Shown in pieces: positions 31,719 to 40,612 of a DNA stretch of 64,000 nt. Below the pieces are notes generated by a model that saw only the letters and a list, made by a program, of their open reading frames with translations, was not told the origin of the DNA and did not search any database. How positions within the stretch are numbered: the first letter of the stretch is position 1; each line of letters starts with the position of its first letter. Source of the stretch: Micromonospora trifolii (GTDB taxonomy: Bacteria > Actinomycetota > Actinomycetes > Mycobacteriales > Micromonosporaceae); NCBI RefSeq assembly GCF_022229005.1, contig NZ_JAKKFD010000005.1:62001-126000 (forward strand). The letters are read 5' to 3'. A program made the position numbers and the translations under genes.

Positions 31719-33140
31719 TCAGTCGGCGAGCAGGTCGAGCAGCAGCGCGGCGGTCCAGCTGAACGCCGGTGAGCCCAGCCCGGCGCCGGTGTCCGGGTGG
31801 AAGTACTCGTGGCAGCCGGCCCCGGCGACCAGACCGATCATCGAGCGGCGCAGCCCGGCGGCCAGCTCCGGGTGCCCGTGCCCGAGCAGCCCACGCCCAA
31901 CCAGCCAGCCGATGTTGAGCCAGCTCGGCCCCCGCCAGTAACGCAGCGCCTCGAAGTCGGGTGCGGTGCGGTCGTAGGTCGGTAGCGGCCGGTCCATCCG
32001 CCGGGCCACCCCGAAGCGCGCCGAGCGGGCCTCGACGACAAGTGCGTCGGCCTGCCGGGTCGGCAGGTCGGGCAGGATCAGCGGGGTCAGCCCGAGCACC
32101 GTACGGGCGCTCACCAGACGGTCGGTGCGCAGGTCACGAGGCTGGAACGTGCCGGTCTCCGGGTCGTACAGCCGACGGAGGAGGGCTTCGGTGACGCGGG
32201 CCGCACGGGCCCGGTGCGGCCCGGGGTCGCCGCCGACCAGCGCGGCGATCTCGGCGAGGGCGTGTTCGGCGGCCCCGAACGCCGCGTTGAACAGCGGGCA
32301 CTCCACCAGGAACGGGTGACCGGCGGCCAGGTCGCGGTCGGCGTAGCCGTGCTCGCGGTACGCGGCGACGATCGCCAGGTAGCGCGCGTAGTCCAGGTCC
32401 GTGGGGCGGTGTGCGGCGTCGGCGTGCGTGGTGTCGTGCCGACGGTACGCGCGCATGACGGCCGCCTCGGCCGGCACCGCGGCCATCGGCTCGTCCCACG
32501 CCGGGCTGTTGTCCAACCCGGACTCCCACGGGTGCACGATGCAGACCAGCCCGTCACCGGCCACGTCCCGTCGGTCGGCCAGGTAACGCTGTTGGGCGAC
32601 AAGCGCGGGATAGAGCCGACGCAGCGCGGCCAGGCCGGTGGGGTCGGGCGCCCGCCGGTACGCCAGCAACGCGGCGAGCGCGTGCACCGGCGGCTGGACC
32701 AGACCGGAGGTGGCCACCCCCGGTGCTCCCGGTACGTCGGCGGAGCCCCACATCTCCGGTCCCGGGAAGTACGCGCCGACCCGCAGCGCCCTGTTGAACA
32801 CGATGTGCGGCACCCGTCCGTCGGCCCACTGCGCCCGGAACAGGCTGGTCAGCTCCCGCCAGGCACGGTCGGGGCGAGCGTGGGCCAACCCGATCGCGAT
32901 GAACGCCGAGTCCCAGCTCCACTGGTGCGGGTAGAGCGTGCGCGAGGGGACCGTGTGGTCGTGCTCCCAGTTGGCGTCGAGCGTGTCGACCGCCAGTCGA
33001 CGCAGCCGGGTCGCGTCGGCCGGGCCACCCGTGCCGGCGGCGTCGGCGCGCGTCGCTCCGACGTCGGCGGGTACGCCGACGCTTGTCGGCTCGGCATCGG
33101 CGGGCACGCCGACGCTGGTCAGCCTCCCGTCGGCGGTCAC
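31719..33140 (-). CDS. GH63/MGH1-like glycoside hydrolase
   Basis: 473 aa. An (alpha/alpha)6-barrel glycosidase of the GH63/mannosylglycerate-hydrolase/trehalase-like group, judged from 'HQWSWDSAFIAIGLAH', 'ESGLDNSPAWDEPM' with the acidic catalytic region, and 'YWRGPSWLNIGWLV'. It should release sugar from an alpha-linked oligosaccharide or glycoside in the cytoplasm, as there is no signal peptide. The GTG start overlaps the isomerase stop (GTGA). The first ~35 residues contain a duplicated TSVGVPAD segment before the conserved part begins near residue 38. Clustered with isomerase, dehydrogenase and a divergent sugar importer, it likely processes an imported glycoside. Confidence 0.9.
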   Translation of the reverse strand: MTADGRLTSVGVPADAEPTSVGVPADVGATRADAAGTGGPADATRLRRLAVDTLDANWEHDHTVPSRTLYPHQWSWDSAFIAIGLAHARPDRAWRELTSLFRAQWADGRVPHIVFNRALRVGAYFPGPEMWGSADVPGAPGVATSGLVQPPVHALAALLAYRRAPDPTGLAALRRLYPALVAQQRYLADRRDVAGDGLVCIVHPWESGLDNSPAWDEPMAAVPAEAAVMRAYRRHDTTHADAAHRPTDLDYARYLAIVAAYREHGYADRDLAAGHPFLVECPLFNAAFGAAEHALAEIAALVGGDPGPHRARAARVTEALLRRLYDPETGTFQPRDLRTDRLVSARTVLGLTPLILPDLPTRQADALVVEARSARFGVARRMDRPLPTYDRTAPDFEALRYWRGPSWLNIGWLVGRGLLGHGHPELAAGLRRSMIGLVAGAGCHEYFHPDTGAGLGSPAFSWTAALLLDLLAD

Positions 33141-33958
33141 GCGGCGGCCCGCCGGGGCAGCGCGTGTCGCAGCACAGTGGCCGCCTGTTGAAGGGCCCGG
33201 ACCGGGTCGCCGCGGAGCCGGCACTCCAGGGCCAGCCAACCCCGGTAGTCCAGCTCCAGCAGGGTACGGACCAGCGCCGGCCAGTCCAGGTGCCCGGCGC
33301 CGGGCTGGTACCGGTTGGAGTCGCTGACCTGCACGTGCCCGAGGTACGGCGCGGCGGCGCGCAGCGCGCGGTGCACGTCGTCCTCCTCGATGTTCATGTG
33401 GAAGGTGTCGGCAACCACCCGGACCGACGGCAGCCCGAGCGTGGCGCAGAGCGCGACCGCCTCGTCGAGGCGGTTGACCATGTGGTCCTCGTACCTGTTG
33501 AGGGGTTCCAGGAAGAGGGTGACCCCCTCGGCCTGGGCGTGGTGGCCCAACTCGCCGAGGGCGTCGAGGAGCACCTGCCGGTCGCCGTCCGGCGGGCGGG
33601 GCGGCTCGAACGGCGGCAGTCGCCGGGAGAACATCCCCCAGGCGGCCGGGGTCATCACGCCGACGCCGCCCAGCTCGGCGATCACCGAGAGCTGGGAGCG
33701 CAGGTTGCGGACGGCGTCGGCGGACCGGGCGGGGTCGAAGTCGCCGATGAAGTGGTCCATCTCGACGCAGACGGTGGGCATCACCACCCCGGCGGCGCGG
33801 GCCCGGCGCAACTCGGGCAGCCGGCGGACGAACGCCAGGTCGCCGCCGCCGCGTAGCTCGATGCCCTGGTAGCCGAGGGCGGCCGCGAGGGCGTACTTCT
33901 GGATCAGGTTGGTGCCCGGCAGGAGCTGTTCCTGACAGGCCAGCGCGATGGTGGTCAT
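33137..33958 (-). CDS. Sugar phosphate isomerase/epimerase (xylose-isomerase-like TIM barrel)
   Basis: 273 aa. A TIM-barrel metalloenzyme of the AP-endonuclease-2/hydroxypyruvate-isomerase group. Metal-ligand blocks are visible: 'LFLEPLNRYEDH' (Glu), 'VVADTFHMNIEE' (Asp/His), 'GHVQVSDSNR' (His) and 'LALECRLRG' (Glu). It probably isomerises or epimerises a keto sugar. Its ATG overlaps the dehydrogenase stop (ATGA) and its stop overlaps the glycosidase start, so the three genes form a tight operon. Confidence 0.92.
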   Translation of the reverse strand: MTTIALACQEQLLPGTNLIQKYALAAALGYQGIELRGGGDLAFVRRLPELRRARAAGVVMPTVCVEMDHFIGDFDPARSADAVRNLRSQLSVIAELGGVGVMTPAAWGMFSRRLPPFEPPRPPDGDRQVLLDALGELGHHAQAEGVTLFLEPLNRYEDHMVNRLDEAVALCATLGLPSVRVVADTFHMNIEEDDVHRALRAAAPYLGHVQVSDSNRYQPGAGHLDWPALVRTLLELDYRGWLALECRLRGDPVRALQQAATVLRHALPRRAAA

Positions 33959-34995
33959 GAGAACCTCAGCACGACTTGGAGGACGTCACCGGCGCCGCGG
34001 TCGAGCAGCGCGAGGGCGTCGGCGACCGCGCTGGCGTCGACGATGTGGCTGACCAGCGGCAGCGGGTCGACGCTGCGGTCGGCCACCAGGTCCATGAAGG
34101 TCTGCGCGACCCGGTCTCCGGTCCACCGGCCGGCCATGCTCGGCGCGGGGGTGGGCCCGGAGACCTGGGCGGCCACCAACTGGATGCGGTTGTGGTGGAA
34201 CTCCTCGCCGAGGCCGAGCGCGTCGGCCTGGCCCTGGTAGAAGCCTGCGGCCACGACCCGGCCGGCGTGGGCGGTGGAGCGGATCGCCTCGTGCAGCGCC
34301 GGGTACGCGCCGGACAACTCCAGGCAGACGTCGGCCCCCCGACCGCCGGTGGCCTGGCGCAGCACGGCGGCGGCGGAGGTGTCAGTGGCGTCCACTGTGC
34401 ATCGCGCGCCGTATCGGGCGGCGTGCGCCAGCCGGCCGGGCACCGTGTCGACGGCCACCACCCGAGCCCCGGAGAGCACCGCGAGCCGGGTGGCGAGCAG
34501 CCCGATGACGCCCTGGCCGAAGACACCGACCCAGTCGCCGAGGTGCAGGTCACCGGCGAGCACGGCGGTCAGCGCGATGGCCCCGGGGCGGGCGAAGACC
34601 GCGGCGAGCGGATCCAACCCGGTGGGGAGCGCACGGACCGCGTCGGCGGCGAGCACGGCCTCGGCGCGGTGCCCCCAGATGCCCCAGACGAGCTGCCCCG
34701 GATGCCGGTCGGTGACCTCCGGCGCGACCTCGATGACCTCCCCGACCTCTTCGTAGCCGAAGCCGATCAACGGGTAGGGCACCGGCGTCTGTCGGGGGAC
34801 GAACATCCGGGCGGCGTCGTCCCAGTCCTTGCTGAGCCGGGGATTGCTGCCCCGGTAGAGGGTCAGCTCGGTGCCGGCGGAGATGCCCGAGTAGCAGGTG
34901 CGGACTCGGACCTGGCCGGGGCCGAGCGGATCCGGCGGGCAGGGCTCGAGGCTGATGCGTCGAGGCCCGGCGAGAGAGACCACCCAGTTGCCCAT
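33955..34995 (-). CDS. Medium-chain zinc-type dehydrogenase
   Basis: 346 aa. An alcohol/threonine-dehydrogenase-like protein: N-terminal GroES-like fold with 'CYSGISAGTELTLYRG', and a Rossmann domain with GQGVIG (near 180) and an acidic residue after it (VAVDT) suiting NAD(H). The usual GHE zinc-binding motif is replaced by 'IGFGYEEVGEV', and there is no four-Cys structural zinc loop, as in several sugar-dehydrogenase-like members (BchC type). Likely oxidises a sugar or polyol. First gene of the minus-strand carbohydrate operon, divergent from the importer. Confidence 0.9.
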   Translation of the reverse strand: MGNWVVSLAGPRRISLEPCPPDPLGPGQVRVRTCYSGISAGTELTLYRGSNPRLSKDWDDAARMFVPRQTPVPYPLIGFGYEEVGEVIEVAPEVTDRHPGQLVWGIWGHRAEAVLAADAVRALPTGLDPLAAVFARPGAIALTAVLAGDLHLGDWVGVFGQGVIGLLATRLAVLSGARVVAVDTVPGRLAHAARYGARCTVDATDTSAAAVLRQATGGRGADVCLELSGAYPALHEAIRSTAHAGRVVAAGFYQGQADALGLGEEFHHNRIQLVAAQVSGPTPAPSMAGRWTGDRVAQTFMDLVADRSVDPLPLVSHIVDASAVADALALLDRGAGDVLQVVLRFS

Positions 34996-35064
34996 GTGTC
35001 ACATCCCGGTAGCACTGGGCTCCAGGATAGCAAAAAATCGCGATATGTCTTGCCATTGATCAAT
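34993..35064. promoter_or_regulatory. Divergent promoter region with palindromes
   Basis: The 115 bases between the dehydrogenase and the importer genes include atgtgtcacat (34994-35004, symmetric around one base), atcgcgat (35037-35044) and the perfect 10-mer attgatcaat (35055-35064), in a locally A+T-rich stretch. One of these may bind a sugar-responsive repressor; no regulator gene is adjacent. Confidence 0.4.
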
Positions 35065-35110
35065 CGAAGGTGTTGGATCCTTCTTGTACCCTTCGAGAGG
35101 AGTGCCATCG

Positions 35111-36505
35111 ATGTCTGCACCTCCGAGGCGGATACTCGCCACCACCCTGATCCTGGCACTGACCACGTCCACCCTGCTGGCCTGCGGCGACGACGAACCC
35201 GACAGCAACAGCAAGAAGATCACCGTCTGGAGCCTGGAGGACGTGGCCGACCGGGTCACCGCCACCAAGGCGATCATCGCCGACTTCACCGCCAAGACGG
35301 GGATCCAGGTCGATCTCGTTACCGTCAACGAGGACCAGTTCCCCTCCCTGATCGCCGCCAACGCCGCCGCCGGTGACCTCCCCGACGTGGTCGGGTCCGT
35401 CTCCCTCGCCGGCATCCGCACGCTCGCCGGCAACGAGCTGCTACACGCTTCGGCGAACGCGGAGGTCGTCGACAAGCTGGGCAGGCAGACGTTCTCCCCC
35501 CGAGCGCTGGAGCTCACCTCCGACGACGGCAAACAGCTCTCCGTGCCCAGCGACGGGTGGGGGCAGCTGCTCGTCTACCGCAAGGACCTGTTCGCCGCGG
35601 CCGGCCTACCCGCCCCCGACACGTACGAGCGGATCACCGCCGCCGCGGCCCGACTGAACACCGGCGGCGTCGCCGGTATCACCGCGGCGACAGCCCCCAG
35701 CGACGTGTTCACCCAGCAGACCTTCGAGCACCTGGCGCTGGCCAACGGCTGTCAGCTCACCGACGACTCGGGCAAGGTGACACTGGATTCGCCCCAGTGC
35801 GTCGAGGCGTTCCGCTTCTACGGCGACCTGATCCGCAGCAGCTCGGTGAAGGGCGCGCAGGACGTGGACACCACCCGGGCCACCTACTTCGCGGGCAAGG
35901 CGGCCATGGTGATCTGGTCACCGTTCATCCTCGACGAGTTGGCCGGGTTGCGTAACGACGCGAAGCCGACCTGCCCCCAGTGCCAGGCCGACCCGGCGTT
36001 CCTCGCGAAGAACAGCGGGTTCGTGACCGCGATCAAGGGTCCGAACGGCACCGAGCCGGCCCAGTACGGCGAGATCAGCTCGTGGGCGGTGCTCGACGGC
36101 GCGGCGGCCGACCCGGCCAAGTCCTTCGTGGAGTACATGCTCGGTGACGGCTACCCGCGCTGGTTCGGCATGTCCCCCGAGGGCCGCTTCCCGGTGCGCA
36201 AGGGCACCACGGCCGAGCCCGACGCGTACCTGACGGCCTGGAACACCAGCCAGGCGGGCGTGGACGCGAAGAAGCCCCTCACCGACGTGTACGGCGAAGA
36301 GGTGCTGGCCACGCTGCGCCGCAGCCCGGACACCTTCGGGCGCTGGGGCCTCACCCAGGGGCAGGGCAAACTCGTCGGCGCCATGCTCGGCGAGTTGCCG
36401 GTGCCCAAGGTGCTGGGCGACCTCGTCTCCGGCAAGTCCGACGCGGCGGCCACCGCCGGCCGCGCCACGAAGGACGTGGACGCCATCAAGGCGGGCGTCA
36501 ATTGA
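35111..36505 (+). CDS. Sugar ABC transporter substrate-binding lipoprotein
   Basis: 464 aa. The N-terminus is a lipoprotein signal (RR, hydrophobic core, lipobox LLAC near residue 20), so the protein is membrane-anchored outside the cell. The rest is a family 1 extracellular solute-binding protein (ITVWSLEDV start, DLPDVVGS, 'AMVIWSPFILDEL', and 'YMLGDGYPRWFGMSPEGR'). It delivers a sugar or oligosaccharide to the two permeases that follow. I start at the ATG at 35111 with GAGAGGAG upstream rather than the upstream in-frame ATG at 35084. Confidence 0.95.
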   Translation: MSAPPRRILATTLILALTTSTLLACGDDEPDSNSKKITVWSLEDVADRVTATKAIIADFTAKTGIQVDLVTVNEDQFPSLIAANAAAGDLPDVVGSVSLAGIRTLAGNELLHASANAEVVDKLGRQTFSPRALELTSDDGKQLSVPSDGWGQLLVYRKDLFAAAGLPAPDTYERITAAAARLNTGGVAGITAATAPSDVFTQQTFEHLALANGCQLTDDSGKVTLDSPQCVEAFRFYGDLIRSSSVKGAQDVDTTRATYFAGKAAMVIWSPFILDELAGLRNDAKPTCPQCQADPAFLAKNSGFVTAIKGPNGTEPAQYGEISSWAVLDGAAADPAKSFVEYMLGDGYPRWFGMSPEGRFPVRKGTTAEPDAYLTAWNTSQAGVDAKKPLTDVYGEEVLATLRRSPDTFGRWGLTQGQGKLVGAMLGELPVPKVLGDLVSGKSDAAATAGRATKDVDAIKAGVN

Positions 36506-37458
36506 CCACGACCGCGCCCGGCCCCGGCCGCTCCCCCACCAGGGAGCGGCCGGCGCCGCCCCGGCGCCGACCGTTGACCCTGCGCCGCCGCGAATCCCGG
36601 GCCGGGCTCGCGCTGGTCGCACCGACCCTGCTCGTCACCATCGCGGTCATCGGCATCCCGATCGTGTGGACGGTGGTGCTCGCCTTCCAGCGGGTCCGGC
36701 TGGCCACGCTGCGCAAGACCGGCCTGTTCGGCGAGTTCACGATGGACAACATCGACCGCGTGCTGCACACCCCCGGCTTCGCCGAGACGCTCTGGGTCAC
36801 GCTGATCTACAGCATCGGTGGCACCGTCGGGTCGATAGTGCTCGGCCTGGTGGCCGCCCTGGTCGTCCGCCGGCCGTTCCGGGGTCGCACCCTGGTCCGG
36901 GCGTCCATGCTGCTGCCGTACGTGGCGCCGGTGGTCGCTGTGACGTTCGTCTGGCAGGTGATGCTCGACCCACAGCTCGGCATCGTCAACGCGTGGGGTC
37001 AACGCCTACTGGGCTGGGACGCCCCGGTGCCGTTCCTCACCCAGGAGTCGACAGCGCTGGCCACGGTGATCGTCTTCGAGGCGTGGCGGTACTTCCCGTT
37101 CGCGTTCCTGTTCCTACTGGCCCGGCTCCAGGCGGTGCCCGGTGAGTTGGAGGAGGCCGCCCGGGTCGACGGCGCCACCCCCACCCAGCGGTTCCGGCAC
37201 ATCCTGCTGCCGCAACTGCTGCCGGTGATCGCCCTGCTGGGTGTGCTGCGCTTCATCATGACGTTCAACAAGTTCGACGACGTCTACCTGCTCACCGGCG
37301 GTGCGGCCGGCACCGAGGTGGTGAGCGTGCGGGTCTACGAGTTCCTCACCGCCCGTACCGACATCGGGGCCGCCGCCGCGCAGGCGGTCGTGCTTGCCGT
37401 GGTGCTCATCGTTTTCGTGCTGATCTATCTGCGCTTCTTCGGACGGAGGGTGAGCTGA
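36502..37458 (+). CDS. Sugar ABC transporter permease (MalF-like)
   Basis: 318 aa. Six transmembrane segments and the cytoplasmic EAA loop 'EEAARVDGATPTQRF' that docks the ATPase identify a carbohydrate importer permease of the MalF/UgpA type. A Pro/Arg-rich cytoplasmic N-tail precedes the first segment. The TTG start overlaps the binding-protein stop (TTGA). Confidence 0.94.
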   Translation: MTTTAPGPGRSPTRERPAPPRRRPLTLRRRESRAGLALVAPTLLVTIAVIGIPIVWTVVLAFQRVRLATLRKTGLFGEFTMDNIDRVLHTPGFAETLWVTLIYSIGGTVGSIVLGLVAALVVRRPFRGRTLVRASMLLPYVAPVVAVTFVWQVMLDPQLGIVNAWGQRLLGWDAPVPFLTQESTALATVIVFEAWRYFPFAFLFLLARLQAVPGELEEAARVDGATPTQRFRHILLPQLLPVIALLGVLRFIMTFNKFDDVYLLTGGAAGTEVVSVRVYEFLTARTDIGAAAAQAVVLAVVLIVFVLIYLRFFGRRVS

Positions 37459-38324
37459 TGGACCGGGACGTCGTCGAGACGGTGAGCCTGCGGTGGCTGC
37501 GCCGCCTGGTGATCGCCGTCTTCCTGGTGATCACGGTGTTCCCCTTCTACTACATGCTGGTGCTCTCGGTGCGCCCCATCGAGCGGCTGCTGCTCGACCC
37601 CGGCGCGCTGGTGGTCGGCTTCGGTGAGCTGACAGTGGCCACGTACGCCGAGGTGCTCAAGGCGACCGACGACGGCGGCCAGGGCTTCCTCACCTTCATC
37701 CGCAACAGTGGGCTGGTCGCCGTCGCGGCGACGGTGCTCACCCTCCTGGTCGCGATCCCCGGCGCGTACGCGGTGGCCCGGCTGCGGTTCTTCGGCCGGC
37801 GGCAGGTCGACTTCCTGTTCCTGGCGGTCTACCTGTTTCCGTCGATCGTCATCGCGATCCCGCTGTTCGTGGTCTTCACCCGGGCCGGGTTGCGCGGCTC
37901 GCTGTTCGGTCTGGTGCTGGTCTACATCTCGCAGACGTTGCCGGTGTCGGTCTACATGCTGAAGAACTACTTCGAGACCATCCCGGTCAGTCTGGAGGAG
38001 TCCGCCGCCATCGACGGCGCCGGTCGGCTCGGCATCATCCGCCGTGTGAGCCTGCCCCTGGCGATGCCGTCGATCATGGCGGTCGCGCTCTACGACTTCA
38101 TGATCGCCTGGAACGAGTTCCTCTTCGCCCTGCTGTTCCTGGTCGACAAACCCAACCGGTGGACGGTGTCACTCGGGTTGTCCCTGCTCGCCGACGGGGT
38201 GGAGGTCCCCAAGACGGTGCTGATGGCCGGGTCGGTAGTGCTCACCCTGCCCATCGTGATCCTCTTCTTCGCCAGCGAACGGCTGCTCACCGAGGGGCTG
38301 ACCAGCGGCGCGGAGAAGGGATGA
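37458..38324 (+). CDS. Sugar ABC transporter permease (MalG-like)
   Basis: 288 aa. MalG/UgpE-type permease with 'VFPFYYMLVLSVRP' at the N-terminus, about six membrane segments and the EAA loop 'EESAAIDGAGRLGII'. Its ATG overlaps the previous stop by one base. No ATP-binding gene follows. Many actinomycete sugar importers share one MsiK-type ATPase encoded elsewhere, and that is probable here. Confidence 0.94.
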   Translation: MDRDVVETVSLRWLRRLVIAVFLVITVFPFYYMLVLSVRPIERLLLDPGALVVGFGELTVATYAEVLKATDDGGQGFLTFIRNSGLVAVAATVLTLLVAIPGAYAVARLRFFGRRQVDFLFLAVYLFPSIVIAIPLFVVFTRAGLRGSLFGLVLVYISQTLPVSVYMLKNYFETIPVSLEESAAIDGAGRLGIIRRVSLPLAMPSIMAVALYDFMIAWNEFLFALLFLVDKPNRWTVSLGLSLLADGVEVPKTVLMAGSVVLTLPIVILFFASERLLTEGLTSGAEKG

Positions 38325-38366
38325 TCGTCTCGTCCGGGTCGCCCGCCCGGCCGCCACCGGCCCGGA

Positions 38367-38372
38367 TACGGT
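38367..38372 (+). promoter_or_regulatory. -10 element (TACGGT) for a leaderless transcript
   Basis: TACGGT fits TANNNT and ends 6 bases before the methyltransferase ATG at 38379, which has no ribosome binding site. This spacing is that of actinobacterial leaderless genes. Confidence 0.5.
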
Positions 38373-38378
38373 GGCCTC

Positions 38379-38984
38379 ATGGCCAACCCGACCCGCTGGG
38401 CGACCGACACCGACCCCGAGCACTCACAGTGGTATATCGACCGGTTCCGCAAGCTCGTGGCCGAGGGCGCGGACCTGGCCGGCGAGGCCCGTCTGGTGGA
38501 CGCCCTCGTCGCGCCCGGCTCCCGCATTCTCGACGCCGGTAGCGGCACCGGCCGCGTCGGTGCCGCACTGGCCGAGCGGGGGCACACGGTGGTCGGCGTG
38601 GACGCCGATCCCGCGCTGGTGGAGGCGGCCCGCGCCGACTATCCCGGCCCGACGTGGCTGGTCGCCGACCTCGCCGAGCTGGATCTACCGGCGCTGGGTG
38701 AGGCGGAGCCGTTCGACGCGGCGGTGCTGGCCGGCAACGTGCTCGCCTTCGTCGCCGTCGGCACCGAACCGGCTGTGCTGCGCCGGGTGGCCGCGCACCT
38801 GCGACCCGATGGCGTGCTGACTGTGGGCTTCGGCACCGAGCGCGGCTACCCGCTGACCGCGTTCGACGCCGACGCGGTGGCCGCCGGGCTGCGCGTGGAG
38901 CAGCGCTTCGCCACCTGGGACCTGCGCCCGTGGCGCGACGACGCCCCGTTCGCGGTCACCGTCCTGCGCCGCCCGGCCGACTGA
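38379..38984 (+). CDS. SAM-dependent class I methyltransferase
   Basis: 201 aa. Rossmann-type methyltransferase with the SAM motif I ILDAGSGTGRVG (about 48-59), motif II acid VVGVDADP and 'FDAAVLAGNVLAFV'. The substrate is unknown. No ribosome site precedes the ATG; a TANNNT box six bases upstream suggests a leaderless mRNA. It converges on eccB across a large inverted repeat. Confidence 0.92.
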   Translation: MANPTRWATDTDPEHSQWYIDRFRKLVAEGADLAGEARLVDALVAPGSRILDAGSGTGRVGAALAERGHTVVGVDADPALVEAARADYPGPTWLVADLAELDLPALGEAEPFDAAVLAGNVLAFVAVGTEPAVLRRVAAHLRPDGVLTVGFGTERGYPLTAFDADAVAAGLRVEQRFATWDLRPWRDDAPFAVTVLRRPAD

Positions 38985-39008
38985 CCACCGTCCGCGCACG
39001 GTGCCTCC

Positions 39009-39070
39009 CGGTGATCAAGAGATTTCCGTCAGGCTCGCGCCAGGTTCTGACGCAAACCTCTTGATCACCG
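39009..39070. terminator. Large inverted repeat between convergent genes
   Basis: Arms of 24 bases (39009-39032 and 39047-39070) pair with two mismatches around a 14-base spacer; the outer 13 bases (cggtgatcaagag) are perfect. It lies between the convergent methyltransferase and EccB genes and may act as a bidirectional terminator. There is no U-tract. The length is unusual for a simple terminator, and a dispersed REP/MITE-like element is an alternative. Confidence 0.6.
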
Positions 39071-39097
39071 CCGCCCCGTCGACGGGGTGGGTCGCCC

Positions 39098-40483
39098 TCA
39101 GTCTGGGGCGGCGACGGCGCGGGCGGCGGCCGGGTCGAGGGTGGCGCCGGCGGGCACCAGGCTGACCAGCCCGGCCGGTAGCCGCACCGGCCGCACATCG
39201 CGGTAGCCGAGCATCGGGAGCACCTCCCGGTCGGCCAGCACGTACCGTCGACCCAGGTCGGTGACCACGGAGACGGCGCCGCCGGTCGCGCCGGGCGCCG
39301 CGGCGGCCTCGACCACCGCGCCGCGGCCCGGTTCCACCACCACGTGGTCGGCCAGCACCGCGCCGCCGGTCGGCGCGGTGCGGGGCACGGCCGTCAGGTC
39401 CCGCAGCGGTACGCCCCAGCGCACCTCACCAACCCCGCCGTCGTCGCCGATGCGGGTGCAGAGCGCCCCGCCGTCGCCGGCCGCGAGCCGGGGCGGGGTC
39501 GGTGGCGGAGCATTCGGGCCGGTCGGGGCGAGATCAGGCACCGTGGGCAGCGCCGCGAACCGACCCAACGTCATCGGCACCGGCTCGACCTGCCCGGTGC
39601 GGGCCAGCAACAACCCCGCCTGCAACTCGGTGATGCCGGCCAGGCCGGCGTCGAGCGCCACCGCGTACTGCCGGCCACCACCGGAGTTGCTCACCAGGTA
39701 GACCGTGCCGATCGCGGCACCCGGCACGCGGGTGGCGGGCCGGCCCAGCGCTGGCAGATCGAGCGGGGCGAGGTCGGTGCCGGCGGGAAGCGAGTTGAGC
39801 AGTGCCGGCGCCACCGGAACCGCCTGGGCCCTGGTGGTGGCGAGCGCCGCCAGCACCCGGCTGGGATCACGGACGAGGTAGCGCCGCTGGTGCCAGACCA
39901 GGTGCAGCCCACCGTCGGGGTGGCGCAGCAGCAGCGCGTCGTCACCCAGCGGCCGACCGCCGTCGGGCTCGGTGCCGATCAGCAACGCCGAGCGGGGCGC
40001 CTCGACGCCCGCGCCGGCCGGAACCGTCGAGCAGACCGTCCACGCCGAGGCGGCCAGCCGGCCCGGGGCGGGCAGCGAGTCGGGTGCGTCGGCGATGCCC
40101 AGCGGCAGCCCGCGCGGGACCCCGTCGATCGTGCGTCGGGACACCAGGACGGTCTTCGACCGGTCCGCCCCGACGATGAGCAGGGCCGAGGCGTAGTTGA
40201 GCACCGGGTGCAGCTTCTGCTCGCGATAGACGAACCGGGCGCCGGACTCCTTCTCCACGATCACCGCGCCCGGATCGCGCCACCCCTTGCCGCCGCCGGC
40301 GAACAGGCCGTAGAGGGCGAAACCACCGAGCCCGATCGCCGCGACCAGGACGCTCGCCAGGCCGGCGCCGGCCAGCCTCCGAAACGGCGACTGCGCGGGG
40401 TCGGTCTCCCGCATGACCAGGGCGGCGACTGCCCGCTGGACGCTGAACTGGTAGGAGTGCAGCTGGTCCTGCCGCGACGGCAT
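39098..40483 (-). CDS. eccB: Type VII secretion system protein EccB
   Basis: 461 aa. The N-terminus 'MPSRQDQLHSYQFSVQRAV' followed by one transmembrane segment (about 44-66) and a long extracytoplasmic part is typical of EccB, the single-pass, periplasm-facing core subunit of ESX/type VII secretion machines. The external part contains the repeated segments with conserved Cys (VCSTVP, LCTRIG). The ATG at 40483 has GGAGGGA upstream. No other ESX genes are next to it in this window, so it is isolated here. Confidence 0.93.
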   Translation of the reverse strand: MPSRQDQLHSYQFSVQRAVAALVMRETDPAQSPFRRLAGAGLASVLVAAIGLGGFALYGLFAGGGKGWRDPGAVIVEKESGARFVYREQKLHPVLNYASALLIVGADRSKTVLVSRRTIDGVPRGLPLGIADAPDSLPAPGRLAASAWTVCSTVPAGAGVEAPRSALLIGTEPDGGRPLGDDALLLRHPDGGLHLVWHQRRYLVRDPSRVLAALATTRAQAVPVAPALLNSLPAGTDLAPLDLPALGRPATRVPGAAIGTVYLVSNSGGGRQYAVALDAGLAGITELQAGLLLARTGQVEPVPMTLGRFAALPTVPDLAPTGPNAPPPTPPRLAAGDGGALCTRIGDDGGVGEVRWGVPLRDLTAVPRTAPTGGAVLADHVVVEPGRGAVVEAAAAPGATGGAVSVVTDLGRRYVLADREVLPMLGYRDVRPVRLPAGLVSLVPAGATLDPAAARAVAAPD

Positions 40484-40612
40484 GAGTTCCCTCCGGTGGA
40501 TCGGCCGGGCACAGGATATGCGCTGCGTCGATCTCCTGCGGACCCTGCGTGGCCGCCCGTCGCGGGGCAACCGCTACCATCCGTGGACGAATCCGGCGGC
40601 GAGAGGGCACCC

